DNA of 42,214 nucleotides from Polymorphobacter sp. GTDB taxonomy: Bacteria > Pseudomonadota > Alphaproteobacteria > Sphingomonadales > Sphingomonadaceae. The notes under the pieces were generated by a model. That model had not been told where the DNA came from, searched no databases, and was given only the letters and a program-made list of their open reading frames with translations. Below, in pieces: positions 30,601-39,805 of the stretch; the stretch's first letter is position 1, and the number at the start of each line of letters is the position of its first letter. Position numbers and translations under genes: made by a program. The DNA lies in assembly GCF_025362435.1 (NCBI RefSeq), contig NZ_JANYGL010000076.1, forward strand, positions 1 through 42,214, given 5' to 3'.

Positions 30601-31004
30601 TCGCACGCGCCGCCCCCGATCTGCCCGCCGCCGAGCGCGACGGCATCGCCACCTGCGCGCTCGATATCATCGCCGCGCCGCGCTTCGCCGCGCTGTTCGG
30701 CCCCGACGCGCTCGCCGAAGCGCCGATCGCGGCGACGGTCGGCGATATCGTCATCGCCGGCACCGTCGACCGGCTGCTCGTCGGCGCGGACCATGTCCAG
30801 GTGATCGACTTCAAGACCGGCGCGCGGGTTCCCGCCGATGCCGCGTCGGTCGTGCCGTACCACCTCCGCCAGATGGCCGCCTATGCTGCGGCGCTCGCTC
30901 GCATTTTTCCCGGCAGGACGATCGCGGCGGCGCTGCTCTACACCCACGACGCGACGCTGATCGAGTTGCCCGCCGACCTGCTCGCGGCCAACGCGCCGGG
31001 CTGA
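27627..31004 (+). CDS. addA: Double-strand break repair helicase AddA
   Basis: GTG start at 27627 overlapping the addB stop (GTGA). ASAGTGKTQVLTARVLRLLLSGSPPERILALTFTKAGAAEM...LLVDEAQDTNEAQWDIV...MTVHGAKGLQAPVVVLAD...LLYVALTRAEDLL; UvrD/AddA motifs. Confidence 0.96.
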   Translation: MRGLQHLLPVQADGASPAGSAWMSASAGTGKTQVLTARVLRLLLSGSPPERILALTFTKAGAAEMQTRIFDRLGSWVAAGDNELKSDLAAIRADTDPDTCARARQLFARVLDAKGGLQVQTIHGFAQSLLASFPVEAGIAPGFAALDDRSALALRGQVLAESIEQADDDEFLADVAAMAIASGEARLATIAATLIAHHDAIAALGNPQGFEPKLRRAFGLPGEGSAADVLAAAVATIDVAGVRRIAAVCEADGGMKALERADILHWWAACAPAAQVEHFDTLYRAFHTLEGEPRKGIVPGGKKANPGDIALAETLCAQITAVAGVRRLLDAVSNAARHLRVGARLGGAYALHKHRAGVIDYDDMIARAAALLKGDGASAWVRYKLDRRIDHLLVDEAQDTNEAQWDIVEALTDEFFDGQGARDVQRTLFVVGDFKQAIFSFQGSDPRIFEGRQGHFRAKAEDARLGWSDLPMTLSFRSTPAVLEVVNAVIDDLGHEALGMNEGVLPHEAHRADAIGSVTLWPPLVPEADEEVVDDDAPWLPAAQVLMAHKLARQIAAWLNPATALALPARGRVCRPEDILVLVRSRGEFVGALVAALHDFGVPVAGVDRLRLTAPLAVQDLLALIRFALQPDDDLTCAALLTSPFVGLSQDDLFALAHGRRGTLWSVVREGGGWAREFLSAVLALADFSAPYEFLETILSGPLQGRKRLLGRLGAEARDQIAALLGQALAFEAANAPSLQGFLSWIESDDIDLKRDPDAPVDAVRIMTVHGAKGLQAPVVVLADATKELPRDRDGHVMLALDGSDPVPVFHGGKAGKVGIIAAEAEARAAASTAEHWRLLYVALTRAEDLLFIGGALAKARGDKPAEVPLDSWYAAVDRAMTNEWDLVDEADPVWGSARVHRAGTVVTPEPRVAHVPAEIALPDWATTPAAPEARPPRPLSPSTIAADDVAQPPPGPAAKAAARRGQLLHTLFERLPGVAVETRAGVAAAWLARAAPDLPAAERDGIATCALDIIAAPRFAALFGPDALAEAPIAATVGDIVIAGTVDRLLVGADHVQVIDFKTGARVPADAASVVPYHLRQMAAYAAALARIFPGRTIAAALLYTHDATLIELPADLLAANAPG

Positions 31005-31033
31005 CACGGAACCCGCATGGGTCCGCTGCGCTA

Positions 31034-31049
31034 TTTGGGTCGACCCAAA
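31034..31049. repeat. Perfect 16-bp palindrome upstream of the glutaredoxin gene
   Basis: TTTGGGTCGACCCAAA, fully self-complementary, 17 bp before the ATG at 31067. Confidence 0.6.
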
Positions 31050-31066
31050 CCACCGGAGATGCCGTC

Positions 31067-31309
31067 ATGGCCGAGAAGCAGGCAACCCTGTACCGAATGA
31101 TCCTGCCCGAGGAGACGTGCCCGTTCGGCGTTCGCGCCAAGCAGATGCTCGACGCCGCCGGGTTCACCGTCGACGAGCACATCCTCGGCACGCGGGCAGA
31201 AGTCGAAGCGTTCGAGGCCGAACATGGGGTCGAGACGACGCCGCAGGTATTCATCGACGGCAAGCGCATCGGTGGCAGTGACGATCTCGAAGCCTATCTC
31301 GCCGGCTGA
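31067..31309 (+). CDS. Glutaredoxin family protein
   Basis: MAEKQATLYRMILPEETCPFGVRAKQMLDAAGFTVDEHILGTRAEVEAFEAEHGVETTPQVFIDGKRIGGSDDLEAYLAG; TTPQVFIDGKRIGGSDDL Grx signature. Confidence 0.92.
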   Translation: MAEKQATLYRMILPEETCPFGVRAKQMLDAAGFTVDEHILGTRAEVEAFEAEHGVETTPQVFIDGKRIGGSDDLEAYLAG

Positions 31310-31411
31310 CAACGGTGATTGTTCGCGCCGAAGAATCGCTTGGGCGTAGACGATTGCGGGGCTCGACCGGCCGACCTATCTTTGCCCCAGCGAATACATG
31401 AGGACCACACC

Positions 31412-31753
31412 ATGGCTGCCAAGCACGTCACCGACGCCTCGTTCCACAGCGACGTCATCGCCTCGGGCCGCCCGGTCCTCGTCGATTTCTGGGCCGAATG
31501 GTGCGGACCGTGCCGCCAGATCGGCCCGGCGCTCGAGGAGATCAACGACGAGCTGGCCGGCGTCGACATTGTCAAGCTCAACATCGACGAGAACCCCGAC
31601 GCGCCGACCCGCTACGGCGTCCGCGGCATTCCGACGATGATCCTGTTCAAGGACGGCAACGCTGTCGCGACCAAGGTCGGCGCAGCGCCGAAGTCGCACC
31701 TCAAGAGCTGGCTCGAGGGTGAACTGGGCGACGACGCGACGAAGGCTGCTTAA
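31412..31753 (+). CDS. trxA: Thioredoxin
   Basis: [27 protein letters not shown]...[30 protein letters not shown] active site. Confidence 0.97.
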   Translation: MAAKHVTDASFHSDVIASGRPVLVDFWAEWCGPCRQIGPALEEINDELAGVDIVKLNIDENPDAPTRYGVRGIPTMILFKDGNAVATKVGAAPKSHLKSWLEGELGDDATKAA

Positions 31754-31828
31754 GCGGTCGGGTCCGCCGGTGAGCAGTCGAGTTCACCGTTAAGCGGTCG
31801 AGTTCACCGTTAAGCGGTCGAGTTCACC
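31749..31828. repeat. Four tandem 20-bp repeat units starting across the trxA stop codon
   Basis: 31749 CTTAAGCGGTCGGGTCCGCC / 31769 GGTGAGCAGTCGAGTTCACC / 31789 and 31809 GTTAAGCGGTCGAGTTCACC (the last two identical). Confidence 0.85.
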
Positions 31829-31838
31829 ATCGAGTAGT

Positions 31839-31914
31839 TGTCATCCCGGTGAAGGCCGGGACCCATGATCACTGACTGTAGAGATCATGGGTCCCGGCCT
31901 TCGCCGGGATGACA
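31839..31914. repeat. 32-bp inverted repeat with 12-nt loop (REP/MITE-like dispersed element candidate)
   Basis: TGTCATCCCGGTGAAGGCCGGGACCCATGATC ... GATCATGGGTCCCGGCCTTCGCCGGGATGACA, one mismatch. Confidence 0.85.
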
Positions 31915-31945
31915 TTTTGAATGGGTGGCCTCAGGCAACCGGTCC

Positions 31946-32842
31946 TCAATCAGCCCGCAACACCTGCCCAAGCCGCGGAAAATGCACTGCGACGACCCCC
32001 GCGTCAGCATCGTCGCGCCGAATCACGATCTCCCGATCCGACAGCCGCAACAGCGTCCCCGCGACCTTGTCCGCCCCCGGGTCCTCGGTCGCGACCGTCA
32101 CCGCCTGACCCGCGTTGAACCCTGACTCCGCGTCGACCGCCTCGGTCAAATCCGGCGTCGCGTCATGCGCCAGCGCCAGCGCCTCCTGCCCGTCGGTCGT
32201 GTGCGGGTTGCCGTGGCCGATCGCCTTGACCCGCGCTTCCCACGCCACGACGTTGGCATACGGATCGAGGATCGGCGCGACGGGATTGAAGCGCCGCTGG
32301 AACCACGCCAGCATATACAGCGCGAAGTCGGCATAACCCGGTGCCTCGCCACCGATGAAGTCGCGCCCGGCGAGGCTATCGTCGAGCCGCGCCATCCCCG
32401 CCGTGAACTGTGCCCGGCTATGCGGCGCGCGCGCCTTGACGAGGTCGCGCGACAGGCCGAACAGCGCCGCGCGGTCGGCCCAGAAGGCGTCAGGGATCTT
32501 GTCGGCGACGGGTGCCATCGCCGCGCCGACTGCGGCGAAGAACATCGGCCCGCCCGCCATCGCGGCGATGAAGTCGCCGGCTCGGCCGAGCGGCTTGGGA
32601 TACAGCGTCGGCCCCGGCAGCGCCTCGATCGCCTGCGCCGCGATCCACGTGTCGCAATAGACGTCGGCGTCGATCTGGAGGACGGGGGTCTTGCGATAGC
32701 CGCCGGTCAGCGGGGTCAGGAGCGGCTTCGGCGCGATGTTGGGAATGATCACCGACCAGTAATCGGCGTTCTTCAACCCGAGCGTGAGCCGCAGCACCTC
32801 GCTGAACGGTGATGTCTCATAGTGATGCAGGACGATGGTCAT
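31946..32842 (-). CDS. Glutathione S-transferase family protein
   Basis: MTIVLHHYETSPFSEVLRLTLGLKNADYWSVIIPNIAPKPLLTPLTGGYRKTPVLQIDADVYCDTWIAAQAIE; N-terminal GST thioredoxin-like fold pattern. Confidence 0.9.
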   Translation of the reverse strand: MTIVLHHYETSPFSEVLRLTLGLKNADYWSVIIPNIAPKPLLTPLTGGYRKTPVLQIDADVYCDTWIAAQAIEALPGPTLYPKPLGRAGDFIAAMAGGPMFFAAVGAAMAPVADKIPDAFWADRAALFGLSRDLVKARAPHSRAQFTAGMARLDDSLAGRDFIGGEAPGYADFALYMLAWFQRRFNPVAPILDPYANVVAWEARVKAIGHGNPHTTDGQEALALAHDATPDLTEAVDAESGFNAGQAVTVATEDPGADKVAGTLLRLSDREIVIRRDDADAGVVAVHFPRLGQVLRAD

Positions 32843-33261
32843 GGCTTATCCTTCAGGCCGCGGGTGTCGGGCCGAAAGCCGGCGAAGCGCGGCAGGCCGT
32901 CGTCGATCTCATCCCAGGCGATCGCTTCGCCGGTGAAGATGTGGAACCCGGGAGCGACCGCCGAGGGCGCGTCGAGTGCAGCGATGACGACGTCGATCTC
33001 GCCCGGCTGGTGGTCGACATGCATCGTCAGCGGCGACCGGCAGCGCGTGCAGAACTGCCGGGTGCCGAACGCGGTCAGAGCGATGCGACCGATCGCGTCC
33101 TCGCCCGCAGTGACGGTCCAGTCGACCAGCGGCACCGTTGCGAACGCCAGCGCTGGGGCTCCGGAAACGCGCTGGCAGATCCGGCAATGGCACCAGCCGG
33201 CGTCATAGGGGGCGCTCTCCAGACGGAAGCGGACCGCGCCACAGGCGCACCCCCCGGTCAC
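32839..33261 (-). CDS. GFA family protein
   Basis: GTG start: VTGGCACGAVRFRLESAPYDAGWCHCRICQRVSGAPALAFATVP...FCTRCRSPLTM; CxC...CHCxxC...CxxC zinc ligands; ATGA overlap with the GST gene. Confidence 0.9.
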   Translation of the reverse strand: MTGGCACGAVRFRLESAPYDAGWCHCRICQRVSGAPALAFATVPLVDWTVTAGEDAIGRIALTAFGTRQFCTRCRSPLTMHVDHQPGEIDVVIAALDAPSAVAPGFHIFTGEAIAWDEIDDGLPRFAGFRPDTRGLKDKP

Positions 33262-33353
33262 CGCCCGAGCCCGATGCCGATGGCAAAACCAAGCCCGATT
33301 ACCGAGACGAGCGGCACCCAACACCTTTGCGCCGCGTCGACCCCTGCAATCAT
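33258..33353 (-). CDS. Possible 31-aa membrane peptide coupled to the GFA gene
   Basis: Within ORF 33258..33443: MIAGVDAAQRCWVPLVSVIGLGFAIGIGLGR*; the stop overlaps the GTG start of the GFA gene (GTGA). Confidence 0.35.
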   Translation of the reverse strand: MIAGVDAAQRCWVPLVSVIGLGFAIGIGLGR

Positions 33354-33385
33354 CGTCGCGTCTCTCCCCTCGGCAGCGCTCCGGT

Positions 33386-34612
33386 TCAGCTCCGGTAGTC
33401 GCCGTTGATGCTGATGTAGCCGTGGGTCAGGTCGCACGTCCACACCCGGGCCCGGCCGTCGCCGATATGGAGGTCGACGCCGATCTCGATCTCGCTCCCC
33501 GCCAGGTGACGCGCGACCGGGGCCTCGTCATAGCCGTCGACGACCGCGCCGCGCGTCGCCACCAAAGTCGGGCCGAAGCTGATGTCGAGCTTGTCGCGAT
33601 CGGCAGCCTCTCCCGCCTTGCCGACTGCCATGACGACACGGCCCCAGTTGGCGTCGCCGCCGGCGATCGCGGTCTTGACCAGCGGTGAGTTGGCGATGCT
33701 CAGCGCGACGACCTTCGCCGCGCGGTCGTCCTCGGCGCCTTCGACGGTGACGGTGACGAACTTGGTCGCGCCCTCGCCGTCGCGGACGACGAGCTTGGCA
33801 AGCTGGCGGCAGACGTCGGTCAGCGCGGCGGCGAAGGCGTCGGCTCCCGGGTCGTCGACTGCGGCGATCGGCGCGTTGCCTGCCGCGCCGGTGGCGAAGG
33901 CGAGGACGGTGTCCGAGGTCGATGTGTCGCTGTCGACGGTGATCGCGTTGAACGTCTCCGCCGTGGCTGCGCTGAGCAGGGTCTGGAGCAATGGCGCGGC
34001 GACCGCGACGTCGGTGAAGACGAAGCCGAGCATCGTCGCCATGTCGGGGGCGATCATCCCCGATCCCTTGACGATGCCGCAGACGGTAACACGCGTCGCG
34101 CCGATGAAGGCGGTCGCGGTCGCGCCCTTGGCGAAGGTGTCGGTGGTGCCGATCGCGTGGGTCGCGTCCTCGAAGCTCGCCTGTCCCAGCGCGGCGTGCG
34201 CTGCAGCGACCCCGGCGGTCGCCTTGTCGGCGGGGAGGGGGACGCCGATGACGCCGGTCGAGGCGGCGAAGACCTCGCCCGGAGCACAGCCGACCAGCGC
34301 CGCGGCGCGCTCGACCTGCGCCCGGCTGGCATCGCGCCCGGTCATCCCGGTGAAGGCGTTCGAATTGCCGGCATTGATCACCAGCGCCCGAGCGCTGCCG
34401 CCGGTCAGCGCCGCGCGGCACCATTCGACCTCGGGCGACGGACACTTCGACCGCGTCGTCACGCCCGCGACCGTCGTCCCGGGAGCAAACTCGAAGACTG
34501 TGACGTCGGCGCGCGTCCACGCCTTGTACCCCGCCGTCGCGGTACCGATGCGAACGCCGTCGATCGGCGGCATCGCGGGGAAGGGGCGGGCAAGGGGGGA
34601 GGGCGTTGACAT
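33386..34612 (-). CDS. argJ: Bifunctional glutamate N-acetyltransferase/amino-acid acetyltransferase
   Basis: ...AGNSNAFTGMTGRDAS...ASTGVIGVPLP...GIVKGSGMIAPDMATMLGFVFTD...GDANWGRVVMAVGKAGE...; autocleavage-site ATMLGF. Confidence 0.96.
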   Translation of the reverse strand: MSTPSPLARPFPAMPPIDGVRIGTATAGYKAWTRADVTVFEFAPGTTVAGVTTRSKCPSPEVEWCRAALTGGSARALVINAGNSNAFTGMTGRDASRAQVERAAALVGCAPGEVFAASTGVIGVPLPADKATAGVAAAHAALGQASFEDATHAIGTTDTFAKGATATAFIGATRVTVCGIVKGSGMIAPDMATMLGFVFTDVAVAAPLLQTLLSAATAETFNAITVDSDTSTSDTVLAFATGAAGNAPIAAVDDPGADAFAAALTDVCRQLAKLVVRDGEGATKFVTVTVEGAEDDRAAKVVALSIANSPLVKTAIAGGDANWGRVVMAVGKAGEAADRDKLDISFGPTLVATRGAVVDGYDEAPVARHLAGSEIEIGVDLHIGDGRARVWTCDLTHGYISINGDYRS

Positions 34613-34723
34613 AGCCCCGCTTAGCGGGGCTCGCAGGCTCTGTACAAGGGGTCGTGCTTCCTCATTACTCGATACCTGGTGAAGCAACATGCGGGTGGTT
34701 TCGGCGTCTGCTGCGTAACACTC

Positions 34724-34773
34724 ACAAGGTGCCGCTGCCATCCGGGCTAGCGAACACCTTGTTAATCCCGGAT
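34724..34773 (+). promoter_or_regulatory. Candidate structured leader with two interleaved perfect inverted repeats (H-type pseudoknot topology)
   Basis: ACAAGGTG 34724-34731 / CACCTTGT 34755-34762, interleaved with ATCCGGG 34740-34746 / CCCGGAT 34767-34773; ATG follows at 34807. Confidence 0.5.
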
Positions 34774-34806
34774 TTATCTTCGTTTGTTGTGTAAGGAGAG
34801 GTCAGC

Positions 34807-35061
34807 ATGAACAAGTTCCTGGCAATTGCACTTGCTGCCGGCGTGACGCTAGCCGCGGCCACTGCCGCCGAAGCGCGTGACGGCTGCGGCCCCGGTGCTT
34901 TTCGCGGTCCCTACGGCCATTGCCGGCCAATGCGCGGCGGGCCGGTCTATGTTGCCCCCGGCCTCGTCATCGGCAACTTCTATCATGGCCGCGGCTATTG
35001 GGACGGGCAGCGTTATTGGCACCATCGCGATCGCTGGCACGGCGGCTGGCGCTACCGCTAA
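34807..35061 (+). CDS. Small secreted GCG_CRPN-like protein (Gly/His/Tyr/Arg-rich)
   Basis: MNKFLAIALAAGVTLAAATAAEARDGCGPGAFRGPYGHCRPMRGGPVYVAPGLVIGNFYHGRGYWDGQRYWHHRDRWHGGWRYR; signal peptide, GCGPGAFRGPYGHCR motif, AAGGAG SD. Confidence 0.8.
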   Translation: MNKFLAIALAAGVTLAAATAAEARDGCGPGAFRGPYGHCRPMRGGPVYVAPGLVIGNFYHGRGYWDGQRYWHHRDRWHGGWRYR

Positions 35062-35081
35062 GTCGTTGACGAGTTGAGCTT

Positions 35082-35117
35082 GTGGCCGCGGCGTGGTTGA
35101 CACGCCGCGGCCACTTT
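35082..35117 (+). terminator. Strong hairpin terminator after the GCG_CRPN-like gene
   Basis: GTGGCCGCGGCGTG-GTTGA-CACGCCGCGGCCAC, perfect 14-bp stem followed by TTT. Confidence 0.75.
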
Positions 35118-35145
35118 GCTGTCTGGCGGACGGGGGAGATGTCCG

Positions 35146-35730
35146 ATGCTGCTTGCTCTGATCGCCGGGTCGATGATGGGGACGATGCCGGTCGCGCAGT
35201 TCGCCCCCCGGATGCTCGATGTCTCGCAGGCGTCGGTCCTTGCCGCGATGACCGCCCCAATGGTTACATGGGCCGACCTGTTCGTCGACACGGGGGGACG
35301 GATCGGTCGCTGCACCACAGCAGTGTCGAGCGGGTCTGCGATGGTCGATCGGGTCGCGTGCGACCGGGCCATGCGCTTCGCTCGCTTTGCTCCGGCTCGC
35401 GACGAAGACGGACAGCCGGTCGCCGCGATCGTCCGGCAGGGTTTTGCGGTCAACCGCGCGATGCCGCCGCCCGAGGTCGACTTCGCGCTCACCGTCGACC
35501 GCGCGCCTGCCGGTGCTGTCGCCGACCTTCGCGTCGTCGCCGATCCGGCGGGCAGGGTCCTCACTTGCGCGGTCGATGGGTCGAGCGGCGTGGGGCAACT
35601 CGATCACATCGCGTGCCAGGCGGTGAGTGGCCTTGTGCGGCCCGTCGTGCGCGACGTCTCCGGCGCCCCGGTCAGGGCGGTATCGCGGCTCAGCGTCGGC
35701 TTCGCCACAAGCGCGGTATCGCCGAAATAG
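35146..35730 (+). CDS. Exported protein with two TonB C-terminal-like repeats
   Basis: VDTGGRIGRCTTAVSSGSAMVDRVACDRAMRFARFAPARDEDGQPVAA and VADPAGRVLTCAVDGSSGVGQLDHIACQAVSGLVRPVVRDVSGAPVRA both follow the GRxxxCxVxxSSG...LDxxAC TonB_C pattern. Confidence 0.6.
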   Translation: MLLALIAGSMMGTMPVAQFAPRMLDVSQASVLAAMTAPMVTWADLFVDTGGRIGRCTTAVSSGSAMVDRVACDRAMRFARFAPARDEDGQPVAAIVRQGFAVNRAMPPPEVDFALTVDRAPAGAVADLRVVADPAGRVLTCAVDGSSGVGQLDHIACQAVSGLVRPVVRDVSGAPVRAVSRLSVGFATSAVSPK

Positions 35731-35836
35731 CCGCCGGGGCGGTGGTCCTCCAGAATTGACTAAGCGGGTGCCGCTCCCTATGTCCCGCCGGTCCCGGTAG
35801 AGCGCGCCAGCGCCCCGGATTACGGTTAGGGTTCCC

Positions 35837-38563
<2,727 letters not shown>

Positions 38564-38703
38564 CGGAACCCCGTGACGACGCGGTGTCGGTCAACGTGCG
38601 GGGTCATCCTTCGGCGTTGACGCGGCTCGCGCTAGCGGCCAGCCGCGGCCTTAGTGGACGTAGTTAGGACGAAGCGAAGCGGTCGAGACGGCTTTAAAAA
38701 CCG

Positions 38704-38733
38704 TTGACCTCAAGCGGTCCTAGCGCCTATAGG
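38704..38733 (+). promoter_or_regulatory. Candidate sigma70 promoter of the str operon
   Basis: TTGACC (38704-38709), 18-nt spacer, TATAGG (38728-38733), preceded by an A/T-rich TTTAAAAA; upstream of rpsL. Confidence 0.6.
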
Positions 38734-38928
38734 CCGCCTTCGCTCGCTGGACGGTGTCAGGTGCAATTCCTCGACGCTGGCTTGTCCGGGCATAGGAACG
38801 ACAGGCTGAGCTGTGCGCGGAGGGTCCTGGCAACGGGGCCAACCGCGCTTATGCCGTGAGGGCGGTTCAGGCCTGGAGTAGGCGCGGCAGCGATGCCGGT
38901 GCCGAACAGCAGGAAGACCACGAAGACG

Positions 38929-39300
38929 ATGCCGACGATTAACCAGTTGATCCGCAAGGGGCGTACCCCCCAGCGCGTCCGCGAGACCGCCCCGGCGATG
39001 GAGGAATGCCCGCAGAAGCGCGGCGTTTGCACCCGGGTCTACACGACGACTCCGAAGAAGCCGAACTCGGCGCTCCGCAAGGTCGCCAAGATCCGCCTGA
39101 CCAATGGCTTCGAAGTCATCGGCTATATCCCCGGCGAACGGCACAACCTGCAGGAGCACTCGGTGGTCCTGATTCGCGGCGGCCGCGTCAAGGACCTTCC
39201 CGGCGTGCGCTACCACGTCCTGCGCGGTGTCCTCGACACCCAGGGTGTCAAGGATCGCAAGCAGAGCCGGTCGAAGTACGGCGCGAAGCGCCCGAAGTAA
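38929..39300 (+). CDS. rpsL: 30S ribosomal protein S12
   Basis: [96 protein letters not shown]; in-frame upstream ATG at 38893 unlikely. Confidence 0.98.
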   Translation: MPTINQLIRKGRTPQRVRETAPAMEECPQKRGVCTRVYTTTPKKPNSALRKVAKIRLTNGFEVIGYIPGERHNLQEHSVVLIRGGRVKDLPGVRYHVLRGVLDTQGVKDRKQSRSKYGAKRPK

Positions 39301-39310
39301 GGATAGATAG

Positions 39311-39781
39311 ATGGCCCGTCGTCGTCGCCCAGAGAAGCGCGAAATTCTCCCCGATCCCCGTTTCGGTGATCTCATCCTTTCCAAGTTCATGAACCTCGTG
39401 ATGTACGAGGGGAAGAAGTCGACCGCCGAGTCGATCGTCTACAACGCCCTCGACACCGTCGAGGCGAAGACTCGTCGCGAGCCGATCGGCGTGTTCCACG
39501 ATGCGCTGGCGAACGTGAAGCCGGGCATTGAGGTCCGCAGCCGCCGCGTCGGCGGTGCGACCTACCAGGTGCCGGTCGAGGTTCGTCCCGAGCGCTCGCA
39601 GGCTTTGGCGATCCGCTGGCTGATCTCGGCGGCGCGCAATCGCTCCGAGCACACGATGGCCGCCCGCCTGTCGGGTGAACTGGTCGACGCCGCCAACAAT
39701 CGCGGCACCGCGGTCAAGAAGCGCGAAGATTCGCACCGGATGGCCGAAGCCAACCGCGCCTTCTCGCACTACCGCTGGTAG
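39311..39781 (+). CDS. rpsG: 30S ribosomal protein S7
   Basis: [48 protein letters not shown]. Confidence 0.98.
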   Translation: MARRRRPEKREILPDPRFGDLILSKFMNLVMYEGKKSTAESIVYNALDTVEAKTRREPIGVFHDALANVKPGIEVRSRRVGGATYQVPVEVRPERSQALAIRWLISAARNRSEHTMAARLSGELVDAANNRGTAVKKREDSHRMAEANRAFSHYRW

Positions 39782-39805
39782 TCGGACCCGTCTGGAGTAT
39801 TTGAG

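Noticed and set aside
31749-31914. CRISPR array
   Set aside because: The repeats are directly contiguous 20-bp tandem units without spacers and the neighbouring element is a single inverted repeat; no cas genes in the window.
38757-39032. 91-aa minus-strand ORF with an apparent TM helix ([22 protein letters not shown])
   Set aside because: The hydrophobic stretch is antisense to the rpsL start region; no start/SD context or neighbour logic supports it.
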